This document shows, piece after piece, positions 35,881-44,739 of a stretch of 64,000 nt of DNA. The stretch comes from Erythrobacter donghaensis (GTDB lineage: Bacteria > Pseudomonadota > Alphaproteobacteria > Sphingomonadales > Sphingomonadaceae), in contig NZ_LSJS01000292.1 in the NCBI RefSeq assembly GCF_001557325.1, positions 1 to 64,000 of the forward strand, given 5' to 3'. The position numbers and the translations under genes were made by a program. The notes beneath the pieces are model-generated. The model did not search any database, had not been told where the DNA came from, and was given only the letters and a program-made list of their open reading frames with translations. The first letter of the stretch is position 1. Each line of letters starts with the position of its first letter.

Positions 35881-37119
35881 TCATTCGCCGTGGGCGGCGA
35901 TCCATTCCTCGACCACCGGGGCGACCTTGGTCCGCCAGCGCGAGCCGTTGAAGATGCCGTAGTGCCCAGCGCCCTCGGCCATGTAGTAACGCTTCTTCGC
36001 CTCGGGCAGGTTCGGGGTCAGCTTCAATGCGGCGCGGGTCTGGCCGAGGCCCGAGATATCGTCGCGCTCGCCCTCGATCGCCAGCAGTGCGGTGTCGGTG
36101 ATCTGCTTGATGTCCACGAGCTCGCCCTTGTGGCGGAACTCGCCCTTGGGGATCGAGTGCTTCTGGAACACCTCCTCCACCGTCTGGAGGTAGAACTCGG
36201 CGGTCATGTCGCACACGCTGCGGTATTCGTCGTAGAAGTCCTTGGTGGCCTGCGCGGAGGCCTCGTCGCCGGCGGTGAGATGCTTGAACATCTCGTAGTG
36301 GCTCATCATGTGGCTTCTGAGGTTCATGCTCATGAAGGCCGAGAGCTGCATGAAGCCCGGATAGACCCGCCGCCCCGCGCCCGGGTACTTGAAGGGCACC
36401 GTGGCGATCACGCTCTGGCGGAACCATTCGATCGGGCGCTGCATCGCCACGTTGTTGACGACCGTCGGGCATTCGCGGGTATCGATCGGGCCGCCCATCA
36501 TGGTCAGCGTCAGCGGTGCGGCGGGGGACTGGCGCAGGTTGAGGAGCGCGGTTGCGGCGAAGGCGGGCACGCTCGGCTGGCACACCGCCATCATGTGCGC
36601 GCGGCGGCCCTCGTTCTTGCGGGTGATGTGCTCGAGGAACGCGATCAGGTAGTCGATGTAGTCGTCGAGATCGAACTCGCCGCGGTCCATCGGCACCATC
36701 TTGGCATCGGCCCAGTCGGTGATGAACACCTCGCAGCTTTCGAGCATGCGTTCGACCGTGCCGCGCAGCAGCGTGGCATAGTGGCCGCTCATCGGGGCGA
36801 CGATCAACAGGCGCGGGCGATCCTTGCCGAGGCCTTCGACCCGGAAGCGCTTGAGGTCGCCGAAGGGACGCCGCAGCACGGTCGATTCGCTGACGGGGTA
36901 GCAGTGGCCGCCGACCGAGATCTCGCGGATGCCGAATTCGGGCTTGTCGTAGCTCGCGGTCGCATGGGCGAAGACATCGAGCGCGCTCGCCGCCATCGGG
37001 CCGAAGCCGGTGTAGCCCAAGGGGTTGACCGGGTTCGACAAAAGCTCCGACCCGATGGAGACAAGGGCGCTCGCGCTGTTCATCCAGCTGCGCTGCATCT
37101 CGTAGGCGAAGTAGAGCAT
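35881..37119 (-). CDS. phaZ: Intracellular polyhydroxybutyrate depolymerase PhaZ
   Basis: A 412-aa PHB depolymerase of the intracellular PhaZa1 type, which mobilises stored polymer. It has the family start MLYFAYEMQRSWM, the lipase-box-like MMAVCQPSVPAF with Cys instead of Ser as nucleophile (about C180), and the C-terminal GHYGIFNGSRWR with the catalytic His. No signal peptide, as expected for a granule-bound cytoplasmic enzyme. It is divergent from the ABC exporter; a PhaR-type operator lies 84 bp upstream. GAGGT precedes ATG 37119. Confidence 0.95.
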   Translation of the reverse strand: MLYFAYEMQRSWMNSASALVSIGSELLSNPVNPLGYTGFGPMAASALDVFAHATASYDKPEFGIREISVGGHCYPVSESTVLRRPFGDLKRFRVEGLGKDRPRLLIVAPMSGHYATLLRGTVERMLESCEVFITDWADAKMVPMDRGEFDLDDYIDYLIAFLEHITRKNEGRRAHMMAVCQPSVPAFAATALLNLRQSPAAPLTLTMMGGPIDTRECPTVVNNVAMQRPIEWFRQSVIATVPFKYPGAGRRVYPGFMQLSAFMSMNLRSHMMSHYEMFKHLTAGDEASAQATKDFYDEYRSVCDMTAEFYLQTVEEVFQKHSIPKGEFRHKGELVDIKQITDTALLAIEGERDDISGLGQTRAALKLTPNLPEAKKRYYMAEGAGHYGIFNGSRWRTKVAPVVEEWIAAHGE

Positions 37120-37202
37120 GGGGGACCTCGTGGTGCGAAACGAACGGGTGCGGCGTCTCTTGGGCGGATGCCGCTTGCGGGCAAGATGGCCGCTCGTCAG
37201 GG

Positions 37203-37219
37203 ATTGTGCAATGCACAAT
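37203..37219. promoter_or_regulatory. PhaR-type operator (ATTGTGCA-A-TGCACAAT)
   Basis: A perfect 17-bp palindrome centred on TGC-AAT-GCA, which fits the TGC-N3-GCA core bound by the PHB-responsive repressor PhaR. It sits in the middle of the 185-bp divergent gap between phaZ and the ABC exporter gene, so it could control both. Confidence 0.65.
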
Positions 37220-37304
37220 AGCCACTGTCTTCCCCGGGATGCGCGCGGCCCCGCCGCTTTTTGCACGTGATCTTGGCCGCCAGCGGGTCTAGAGGCATGC
37301 GACC

Positions 37305-39164
37305 ATGCACGGCGATCACCCTCCGCACACCGCGTCCGAGACCCCCGAAGACCTGTCACAGCCAGCGGCCGCGGTGCTGTCCGCCCCGGCCGAGGCCCAG
37401 CCCGCGCCCAGGTCGCGCAGCCTTGCGCCCCTGCGGATGGTGTTCGGCACCGCGCTGCGCTACCCGCGCCAGATCGCGCTGGCGCTGGTTGCGCTGTTCA
37501 TCACCTCGGCGGCGACGCTGGCGATCCCCTACCGCTTCAAGGTGATCATCGACGAGGCCTTCTCCGGCGGGGCCGACCCGGAGCAGATCGGCCATGCCTT
37601 CCAGTACCTGCTGATGATCGTCGCGATCCTCGGCCTCGGCACGGCGCTGCGGTTCTATTTCGTCAGCTGGATCGGCGAGCGCGTGGTCGCCGACATCCGC
37701 CTGCGCGTGCAGGAGAACCTGCTGCGTCTCTCGCCCGGCTTCTACGAGGTCAACAGCCCCAAGGAAATCTCGAGCCGGATGACGAGCGACACCGCGGTGA
37801 TCGAGAACGTGGTGGGCACCACCGTCTCGGTGGCGCTGCGGAACACGCTGACGGGCATCGGCGGGATCGGGTTCCTCGTCTACCTCGCGCCCTCGCTGAC
37901 ATTGGGTCTGCTGATCGGCATTCCGCTGATCGTCATCCCGATCGTGTTCTTCGGGCGCAAGATCCGCGCGGTCTCGCGCTCCAGCCAGGACCGCATCGCC
38001 GATGTCGGTGCCTATGTCACCGAAGTGCTCTCGGCGATGAAGATCGTCCAGAGCTTCGGGCAGGAGGGGCGCGAGAACGAGCGTTTCGCCAGCGTGGTCG
38101 AGGGCACCTTCGAGACGGCGCGGCGGCGCATCCTGCTGCGCGCGGCGATGACGACGGTGGTGATCCTGCTAGTGTTCGGCGGGGTGGTGCTGGTGATGTG
38201 GCGCGGCGCGCTCGCCGTGGCCGCGGGCGAGATCAGCGGCGGCACCATCGCCGCCTTCGTGCTCACCGGCGGGCTGGTCGCGGGCGCCCTGGGCGCGCTC
38301 ACCGAAGTCTATGGCGACCTGTTGCGCGGCGCGGGCGCGGCGAGCCGGCTCGCCGAACTGCTCGACGCCCGGCCGGAGATCGCGCCGCCTGCGCGCCCCG
38401 AACGCCTGCCCGAGCCGGCGCGCGGCAGCCTCTCCTTTCGCAACGTCACCTTCCGCTACCCCGCGCGGCCCGAGGCGGCGGCCTTGCGCGACTTCACGCT
38501 CGAGATCGAGCCGGGCGAGACAGTCGCCATCGTCGGGCCTTCCGGGGCAGGCAAATCGACCATCTTCCAGCTGGTCGAGCGGTTCTACGATCCGCAAGCG
38601 GGCACGATCCGCATCGACGGCGTGCCGCTCACCAGCGCCGACCCGGCCGACATCCGCGCCCGCATCGCGCTGGTGCCGCAGGTCGGCGTGCTGTTCAGCG
38701 CCAATGCGCGCGACAACCTGCGCTACGGCAAGTGGGACGCCACCGACGCCGAAATCTGGCAGGCCGCCCGCGCGGCCAATGCCGAAAGCTTCCTGCGCGC
38801 GCTGCCGTTGGGGCTCGACACGCATCTCGGCGAAGGCGGGACGCAGCTATCGGGCGGGCAGCAGCAACGCGTCGCCATCGCCCGCGCGCTGCTGCGCGAT
38901 GCGCCGATCCTGCTCCTCGACGAGGCGACCAGTGCATTGGATGCCGAGAGCGAGCAGCTCGTCCAGCAGGCCCTCGAAGGCCTGATGGCGAACCGCACCA
39001 CGCTGGTGATCGCCCACCGCCTCGCCACGGTGCGCGCGGCCGACCGGATCGTGGTGCTCGACGAGGGCCGGATCGTCGAGCAGGGGACGCATGACGCACT
39101 GACCAAGGCGGGCGGGCTCTATGCGCGGCTGGCGCGGCTGCAATTCGCCGCCGACGCGGCGTGA
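37305..39164 (+). CDS. ABC exporter, fused membrane and ATPase domains
   Basis: A 619-aa half-transporter of the MsbA/multidrug type. A cytosolic Pro/Ala-rich head (1-40), six membrane helices (about 55-340) and a nucleotide-binding domain: Walker A GPSGAGKST, signature LSGGQQQR, Walker B ILLLDEATSALD and switch His in LVIAHRLATV. It would work as a homodimer exporting lipids or drugs. Divergent from phaZ with a shared regulatory gap; a role in lipid homeostasis during PHB turnover is possible but speculative. Confidence 0.93.
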   Translation: MHGDHPPHTASETPEDLSQPAAAVLSAPAEAQPAPRSRSLAPLRMVFGTALRYPRQIALALVALFITSAATLAIPYRFKVIIDEAFSGGADPEQIGHAFQYLLMIVAILGLGTALRFYFVSWIGERVVADIRLRVQENLLRLSPGFYEVNSPKEISSRMTSDTAVIENVVGTTVSVALRNTLTGIGGIGFLVYLAPSLTLGLLIGIPLIVIPIVFFGRKIRAVSRSSQDRIADVGAYVTEVLSAMKIVQSFGQEGRENERFASVVEGTFETARRRILLRAAMTTVVILLVFGGVVLVMWRGALAVAAGEISGGTIAAFVLTGGLVAGALGALTEVYGDLLRGAGAASRLAELLDARPEIAPPARPERLPEPARGSLSFRNVTFRYPARPEAAALRDFTLEIEPGETVAIVGPSGAGKSTIFQLVERFYDPQAGTIRIDGVPLTSADPADIRARIALVPQVGVLFSANARDNLRYGKWDATDAEIWQAARAANAESFLRALPLGLDTHLGEGGTQLSGGQQQRVAIARALLRDAPILLLDEATSALDAESEQLVQQALEGLMANRTTLVIAHRLATVRAADRIVVLDEGRIVEQGTHDALTKAGGLYARLARLQFAADAA

Positions 39165-39197
39165 GCTTGCGGTTCCGTTGAGGGGGCGGGACACAGC

Positions 39198-39269
39198 AAC
39201 GTCGCGGCACAATTCGACGAATACCCGCCACGACCGGACGAAAGGCAACCCTTTGCCCTTCGCGACGTT
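39198..39269. repeat. Inverted repeat AACGTCGCG ... CGCGACGTT upstream of the M13 peptidase
   Basis: Perfect 9-bp arms at 39198-39206 and 39261-39269, 54 nt apart, with a small hairpin (GGCAA-CCC-TTTGCC type, 39241-39258) between them. It lies 55 nt upstream of the peptidase ATG. Possible looped operator or RNA structure. Confidence 0.4.
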
Positions 39270-39323
39270 ATTGTGACGTCGAGCCGACATCCTGTCGCAG
39301 CTTCACAGGGACTCGAGTTTCAC

Positions 39324-41483
39324 ATGATCCACAAGACCGCCGCCCTCCTCGGCGCGAGCCTGCTCGCTCTGGCAACCCCCGCGCTGGCCGATGACCACGC
39401 GCATGATGACGCAACCGAGACGCTCCAGAGCACCGATACCGGTTCTGCGCTGCCGACCATCAGCTTCGGCGAATGGGGCTTCGATCCCGCCTACCTCTCC
39501 ACCGACATCAAGCCGGGCGACGACTTCAACGCCTATGCCAACAAGAAGTGGATCGACGCCAACCCGCTGCCGCCCGAATTCAGCCGCATCGGGGCCTTCA
39601 CCCTGCTCGGTGAGAAGAGCACCGCCGACGTCAAGGCGCTGGTCGACGAGTTCGCCGCCAAGGATCCGGCCAGCCTCTCGGCCGATCAGAAGCGCATCCT
39701 CGATGCCTACCGCTCGTTCCTCGATACCGAGGCGATCGAGGCTGCGGGACTTGCCCCGGCGCAGCCCTGGCTTCAGCGCATCTACGGCGCGACCTCGCTC
39801 GAAAAGCTCGCCGACCTGTGGGCGACGCCCGGCTTCGCCAGCCCGGTCAACGCCTTTGTGACCATCGATGCCAAGCAGCCCGATCGCCAGATCGCCAGCG
39901 TTGGCTTCGGCGGGCTCGGCATGCCCGATCGCGACTACTATCTCGACACCACCGACAAGGGCCGCGAGATCCAGGCCAAGTACAAGGCCTATCTCACCTT
40001 CCTGCTCGGCGAGGCGGGCTATCAGGACCCGGCCGCAGCGGCGGAATCGGTCTATGCCTTCGAGGAGACCATCGCCCGCGAGATCGCGTGGGATCGCACC
40101 GTGCGGCGCAACCGCGATCTCACCTACAACCTGCTCTCGGCGGATGATCTGGCCGCGATCAGCGGCAAGGTTCCGGTTGCCGCGATGCTCGCCCAGATCG
40201 GGATCGAGAAGAGCCCCGGCTTCCTCGTCAGCCTGATGCCGCCCACGGCCGAGGAAATCGCCGCGGGCAAGCTCGACGCAGCCACCCTCGCCAAGATCGG
40301 GAGCGGGCTGCCCGGCATGCTGACGCTGCTCGGCGAAACGCCGCCTGCGACCTTGCAGGCGTGGATGGCCAAGGAGTTCCTCTCGGGCAACGCCCCCGTT
40401 CTCCCCAAGCGCTTCGATGACGCGCGCTTCGCCTTCTACAACCGGACCCTGCAGGGCACCCCGGAGCAGCGTCCGCGCTGGAAGCGCGCGATTGCCGAGA
40501 TGGAAGGGCTGATCGGCGAACTGGTCGGCAAGGAATATGTCGCGCGCTATTTCCCGCCGCAGAGCAAGGCGGCGATGGACGAACTGGTGGCGAACCTGCG
40601 CCTCGCGCTCTCCCAGTCGATCGACGAGATCACCTGGATGGGCGATGCGACCAAGAAGGAAGCGCGCGCCAAGCTCGCCAGCTTCGATCCCAAGATCGGC
40701 TACCGCTCCAACCTCGAGACCTATGACGGTCTCACGATCACGGCGGGCGATCCGATCGGCAACCGCATGGCGACCGCGGCCTGGGCGCGGGCCGACAATG
40801 TGGCCAAGCTCGGCCAGCCTGTCGACCGCACCGAGTGGGCGATGCTGCCGCAGACGGTGAACGCCTATTACAACTCGGTGAAGAACGAGATCGTCTTCCC
40901 CGCCGGCATCCTCCAGCAGCCGTTCTTCGCGCTGACCAACGACATCGCGGTCAACTACGGCGCGATCGGGGGCGTGATCGGGCACGAGATCGGCCACGGC
41001 TTCGACGACCAGGGCTCCAAGTCCGATGCGAGCGGAGCCCTGCGCAACTGGTGGACCGATGCCGACCGCGCCGCCTTCGACAAGCTTGGCGATGCGCTGG
41101 TGGCGCAGTACAACGCCTTCTGCCCGCTCGATGAGGGCAAGACCTGCGTCAACGGCCGCTTCACGCTGGGCGAGAACATCGGCGATGTCGGCGGGCTCTC
41201 GATGGCCTACCGCGCCTACAAGATCGCGACCAAGGGCAAGGAGGTGCCGGTGATCGACGGGCTCACCGGCGACCAGCGCTTCTTCCTCGCCTGGGCGCAG
41301 GTGTGGCGCTCGACCCAGCGCGAGGCGAATTACCGCAACCGCCTGCTCACCGACCCGCACAGCCCCGAGGAGTACCGCGTCAACGGCGTCGTGCGCCAGC
41401 TCGACGAATGGTACGAGGCCTTCGGCGTCAAGCCGGGCGACGCGATGTACCTGCCGCCCGAAAAGCGCGTGCGGATCTGGTAA
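39324..41483 (+). CDS. M13-family zinc metallopeptidase (neprilysin-like)
   Basis: A 719-aa secreted peptidase. Signal peptide MIHKTAALLGASLLALATPALA; Zn-binding GHEIGHGFDD (HExxH near residue 553) with third ligand Glu and Asp in GENIGDVGG (about residue 615); substrate-binding VNAYYNSVKNEIVFPAGIL; C-terminal RVRIW. It belongs to the neprilysin/PepO group that cleaves peptides in the periplasm. Start ATG 39324 gives a normal signal peptide. It appears monocistronic, followed by three strong hairpins. Confidence 0.95.
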   Translation: MIHKTAALLGASLLALATPALADDHAHDDATETLQSTDTGSALPTISFGEWGFDPAYLSTDIKPGDDFNAYANKKWIDANPLPPEFSRIGAFTLLGEKSTADVKALVDEFAAKDPASLSADQKRILDAYRSFLDTEAIEAAGLAPAQPWLQRIYGATSLEKLADLWATPGFASPVNAFVTIDAKQPDRQIASVGFGGLGMPDRDYYLDTTDKGREIQAKYKAYLTFLLGEAGYQDPAAAAESVYAFEETIAREIAWDRTVRRNRDLTYNLLSADDLAAISGKVPVAAMLAQIGIEKSPGFLVSLMPPTAEEIAAGKLDAATLAKIGSGLPGMLTLLGETPPATLQAWMAKEFLSGNAPVLPKRFDDARFAFYNRTLQGTPEQRPRWKRAIAEMEGLIGELVGKEYVARYFPPQSKAAMDELVANLRLALSQSIDEITWMGDATKKEARAKLASFDPKIGYRSNLETYDGLTITAGDPIGNRMATAAWARADNVAKLGQPVDRTEWAMLPQTVNAYYNSVKNEIVFPAGILQQPFFALTNDIAVNYGAIGGVIGHEIGHGFDDQGSKSDASGALRNWWTDADRAAFDKLGDALVAQYNAFCPLDEGKTCVNGRFTLGENIGDVGGLSMAYRAYKIATKGKEVPVIDGLTGDQRFFLAWAQVWRSTQREANYRNRLLTDPHSPEEYRVNGVVRQLDEWYEAFGVKPGDAMYLPPEKRVRIW

Positions 41484-41493
41484 GCCTTCTTGT

Positions 41494-41601
41494 GGACGTG
41501 CCCGCCTCCGCGGGCACGTCCTCGGTGCTGTTTCAAGCCCTGCGGGCTTGAGCACCTGCGGCTCGCGCGCGTGCGCTCGCGGCCCGTCCTGCGGCGGGCC
41601 G
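41494..41601. repeat. Cluster of three strong hairpins after the M13 peptidase
   Basis: Hairpin 1: GGACGTGCCCGC / GCGGGCACGTCC with a CTCC loop (41494-41521). Hairpin 2: GGTGCT...CAAGCCC / GGGCTTG-AGCACC (41524-41556). Hairpin 3: CGGCCCG / CGGGCCG (41580-41601). No T-run follows any of them. They may be an extragenic repeat that also ends or stabilises transcripts. Confidence 0.6.
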
Positions 41602-41688
41602 TGCAGCGTGCGCCGCACAAGTCGGCCTGTGATCCGCGTCGGCCTTTTGGTTTGACTTGGCCGCGGCCCTCGTCGAAGCGCTGCGCCC

Positions 41689-42492
41689 ATGACCGACACC
41701 TTAGCCGCAATCCTGCTCGGCATCCTCGAGGGGCTGACCGAGTTCCTGCCCGTCTCCTCGACCGGGCACCTGATCCTCGCGACCGAGTTCCTGGGCTTCG
41801 ACCAGGCCGAGTGGGAGGTGTTCAACATCGCGATCCAGCCCGCCGCGATCCTTGCCATCGTTGTGCTTTACTGGCGCACCTTCTGGGACGTGGCCAAGGG
41901 CCTGTTCGGTTTCGAGAAGGGCGCGCTCGCCTTCGTGCGCAACCTCTTGGTGGCGTTCTTCCCGGCGGTGATCCTCGGCCTTGCCTTCGGCGACATCATC
42001 GAGACGATGCTCGGCAATGCGGTGCTGGTGTGCTGGTCGCTGATTATCGGCGGCATCGCGATCCTCGCGATCGAGCGCTGGGCGCACCCACCCGCCGAGG
42101 GGCCCGGGGTTGCGGGCGTCCCGTTGCGCACTGCGATCCTGATCGGGATCGTGCAGTGCCTCGCGATGATCCCCGGCGTCAGCCGTTCGGGCGCGACGAT
42201 CCTCGGCGCGATGGCCTTCGGGGTGGACCGCAAGACCGCGGCCGAGTTCAGCTTCTTCCTCGCCGTGCCGACCCTGTCGGGCGCGACCGTCTACCAGCTC
42301 TACAAGCATGGCGGCGGCCTCACCGGCGACGATTTCCAGCTGATCGGGATCGGCTCGGCGGTGGGCTTCGTGACCGCGCTGGTGGTGGTCAAGCTGTTCG
42401 TCGCGGTGGTGACGAAGATCGGCTTTGCGCCCTTCGCCTGGTACCGGATCGTGCTCGGCGCGGCGGGTTTGGCCTGGCTGACGCTCGGATAG
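41689..42492 (+). CDS. uppP: Undecaprenyl-diphosphatase
   Basis: A 267-aa polytopic membrane phosphatase that recycles the cell-wall lipid carrier (BacA/UppP, bacitracin resistance). Motifs LEGLTEFLPVSSTGHL (about residues 14-29) and PGVSRSGATI (about 162-171) carry the active-site Glu, Ser and Arg. About eight membrane helices. Start is ATG 41689. A 86-aa membrane protein gene follows 99 nt later. Confidence 0.96.
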   Translation: MTDTLAAILLGILEGLTEFLPVSSTGHLILATEFLGFDQAEWEVFNIAIQPAAILAIVVLYWRTFWDVAKGLFGFEKGALAFVRNLLVAFFPAVILGLAFGDIIETMLGNAVLVCWSLIIGGIAILAIERWAHPPAEGPGVAGVPLRTAILIGIVQCLAMIPGVSRSGATILGAMAFGVDRKTAAEFSFFLAVPTLSGATVYQLYKHGGGLTGDDFQLIGIGSAVGFVTALVVVKLFVAVVTKIGFAPFAWYRIVLGAAGLAWLTLG

Positions 42493-42591
42493 AGCACTTT
42501 TCTGGAACCGTCCGCCCTGCCGCTGGTTAGGAAGGCGAACCCGCGCTGACGGAAATGCCAGGCGGACCCCCTCTCGGAGACTTGAGACACA

Positions 42592-42852
42592 ATGGCGTTG
42601 CTGGTGCTGATCGTGTTGGGCGCAACTCTGGGCTGGCTGGCCTCGATCCTGGCGCGCACCGAGGCGCCGGGCGCGATCCTGCGTCAGGTGATGCTGGGCA
42701 TGATCGCCTCGGTCGTGGCGGGCGAGATCGCCAATGACGGCACCATGATCGGCAGCCTCTCCTTCCTGAGCCTCGGCGTGGCACTTGCGGCCTGTGCGGC
42801 GGTACTGGTGCTGTATCACGCGATTGCATCGCGGCGGCGGGTAAAGGCGTAA
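42592..42852 (+). CDS. GlsB/YeaQ/YmgE-like small membrane protein
   Basis: An 86-aa protein made of three membrane helices with short loops and a basic tail (RRRVKA). The layout and the LGWLASILARTE segment resemble the transglycosylase-associated/YeaQ family, stress-linked membrane proteins of unknown mechanism. A GAGAC/GGAG stretch lies about 10 nt upstream of the ATG. Gene identity is probable rather than certain because the family is poorly conserved. Confidence 0.7.
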   Translation: MALLVLIVLGATLGWLASILARTEAPGAILRQVMLGMIASVVAGEIANDGTMIGSLSFLSLGVALAACAAVLVLYHAIASRRRVKA

Positions 42853-42859
42853 TCTGTTC

Positions 42860-42965
42860 CGCCCCGAGGCGCCGGGCGGTGGACATCCGTCCACCTTGGC
42901 TTTCCTCGCATAAGCTCGGGCGGGCGCCCAATCCTCTTGGCGGCCTTGCGAGGCCTGCGGCCTCG
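42860..42965 (-). repeat. Structured dispersed repeat, copy A
   Basis: Read on the minus strand: hairpin 1 with loop GCA (arms CGAGGCC/GGCCTCG), then CAAGGCCG, then the constant core GCCCGAGCTTATGCGAGG plus AAAGCCAAG. Hairpin 2 follows with loop GGAT (arms GTGGAC/GTCCAC), then hairpin 3 (CGCCC...GGGCG). A second copy at 55211-55304 has the same core and loops but different paired arms. Confidence 0.8.
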
Positions 42966-42970
42966 ATTCC

Positions 42971-43909
42971 CTAGACCGGCACCGCCCCGCTGCCCCGCCC
43001 GCCGCGCAGGTGATACTCCTGCGTGCCTCGGTGCAGCACATTGTCGACATCGATCACCGCCGAATTGGCATAGGTGAACCCCGCCGGAAGGCTGCGGTAC
43101 AGCCGGTCGAAATCGCGTTCCACCGTCTGGCGGTAGAGGTCCTGGAAGCTCTCGATCACGAAATAGGTCGGCTGCAGATCGCTGATGACGTAATCGGTGC
43201 GCATCACCCGGTCGACATTGAGCATGATGCGGTTGGGGCTTTCGGCCTCCACGGCGAACCTCGCCTCGGTCGGGCCTGACAGGATGCCTGCGCCATAGGC
43301 CCGCACCGCGCCCGCCTCCTCGATCAGGCCGAACTCCACCGTGTACCAGTAGAGCGCGCCCAGGGCCTTCAGCCGGTTGTAGCGCATCGCCTTCCACCCG
43401 GCGCGGCCATATTCCTGCATGTAATCGGCATAGACGGGATCGGTGAGCATCGGCACGTGGCCGAACACGTCGTGGAAGACGTCGGGCTCCTCGATGTAGT
43501 CGAAGGTCTCGCGGGTGCGGATGAAATTGCCCGCCGGGAAGCGCCGGTTGGCGAGGTGCCAGAAGAACACGTGATCGGGGATGAGCATCGGCACGGGCAC
43601 GACGCTCCACCCGGTGAGCGCGCCGAGCTCCTCCGACAGCTTGCGGAATTCCGGCACGCCCCCGCGCCCCAGGTCGAGTTTTTCGAGGCCAGCCATGAAC
43701 GCGCTGCACGCGCGGCCCGGCAGCACCTCCATCTGGCGGGCGAAGAGATCGTCCCACACGCGGTGGTCCTCGCCCGTGTAGGCGGTCTGGGCGGGCTCGA
43801 GCCAGTCCTCGCCGACATGGGCCGGGCGCGCGAGCGGCGCGGTGAAGACTTCCGCCGCCATTTGCGGCAGGGTGACAAAATCGGGCTCGGGGTCTGCGAG
43901 AGTCGCCAT
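42971..43909 (-). CDS. phhA: Phenylalanine 4-monooxygenase
   Basis: A 312-aa aromatic amino acid hydroxylase catalytic domain that turns phenylalanine into tyrosine with a pterin cofactor. The iron ligands are two His in VFHDVFGHVPML (about 149 and 154) and Glu in TVEFGL (about 193). LIPDHVFFWHLANRRFP and IEEPDVFHD are diagnostic. No regulatory ACT domain, as usual in bacteria. Its downstream (low-coordinate) end abuts repeat copy A. Start ATG 43909. Confidence 0.95.
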   Translation of the reverse strand: MATLADPEPDFVTLPQMAAEVFTAPLARPAHVGEDWLEPAQTAYTGEDHRVWDDLFARQMEVLPGRACSAFMAGLEKLDLGRGGVPEFRKLSEELGALTGWSVVPVPMLIPDHVFFWHLANRRFPAGNFIRTRETFDYIEEPDVFHDVFGHVPMLTDPVYADYMQEYGRAGWKAMRYNRLKALGALYWYTVEFGLIEEAGAVRAYGAGILSGPTEARFAVEAESPNRIMLNVDRVMRTDYVISDLQPTYFVIESFQDLYRQTVERDFDRLYRSLPAGFTYANSAVIDVDNVLHRGTQEYHLRGGRGSGAVPV

Positions 43910-43962
43910 GGTTTCAGGCGATACTACTTTCGCGGGCGCAGGACAAACACGGGGAGTTGCCG

Positions 43963-44739
43963 ATGGGCATGAAGCGCAAGGATTACGAGGCGGCGCTCGA
44001 ACCGCTGACGCTCGAACTGGTCAGCATGGCGCGCTGGGTCAAGGCGAGCGGCGCCCGCGTGGTGGTGCTGTTCGAAGGGCGCGACACCGCGGGCAAGGGC
44101 GGCGCGATCACCGCGGTGCGCGACAGCCTCAACCCGCGCCAGTGCCGCACCGTGGCGCTCGGCAAGCCGACCGAGGCGGAGCTGGGGCAATGGTACTTCC
44201 AGCGCTACGTCGCCCACCTGCCGACCGCGGGCGAGATCGTTCTGTTCGACCGCTCGTGGTACAACCGCGCGGGCGTCGAGAAGGTGATGGGTTATGCCTC
44301 GCCAGAGCAAGTGGACGCCTTCCTCAAGGCGGTGCCCGCCTTTGAAAAACTGCTGGTCGACGACGGCATCCTGTTGTTCAAATACTGGCTCGCCGCCGAC
44401 CAGGAAAAGCAGGAAGAGCGCCTGCGCGAGCGGCTCGAGGATCCGCTGAAGCGCTGGAAGCTCTCACCCATCGACCTCGCCGCACGCGAGAAATACGATG
44501 ATTACACCAAGGCGCGCGAGGCGATGCTCAAGGCGACGCACACGGAGCATGCGCCTTGGACCATCGTCGATTTCAACGACCAGCGGCGCGGGCGGCTGAC
44601 ACTGGTGCGCGACCTGCTCTCGCGCATTCCCGATACCCACGCGGAGCCCGAGGCGATCGACTTTCCCGAGCTGGGGCGGAAGCCCGCGAAGGAGAAATAC
44701 AAGGTGCTGAAGCCGATCGCGGATTGGGAGGGGAGCTAG
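43963..44739 (+). CDS. ppk2: Polyphosphate kinase 2
   Basis: A 258-aa single-domain PPK2 that moves phosphate between polyphosphate and nucleotides. Walker A is VLFEGRDTAGKGG (about residues 33-45) and Walker B-like FDRSWYNRAGVE (about 95-106); the lid module contains a Lys/Arg-rich stretch. GGGGAG lies 6 nt upstream of ATG 43963. Class I (ADP) or III cannot be decided from these motifs. Divergent from phhA. Confidence 0.95.
   Translation: MGMKRKDYEAALEPLTLELVSMARWVKASGARVVVLFEGRDTAGKGGAITAVRDSLNPRQCRTVALGKPTEAELGQWYFQRYVAHLPTAGEIVLFDRSWYNRAGVEKVMGYASPEQVDAFLKAVPAFEKLLVDDGILLFKYWLAADQEKQEERLRERLEDPLKRWKLSPIDLAAREKYDDYTKAREAMLKATHTEHAPWTIVDFNDQRRGRLTLVRDLLSRIPDTHAEPEAIDFPELGRKPAKEKYKVLKPIADWEGS

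Noticed and set aside
39303-41858. Long minus-strand frame antisense to the M13 peptidase and uppP
   Set aside because: No conserved motifs and composition of a shadow frame.
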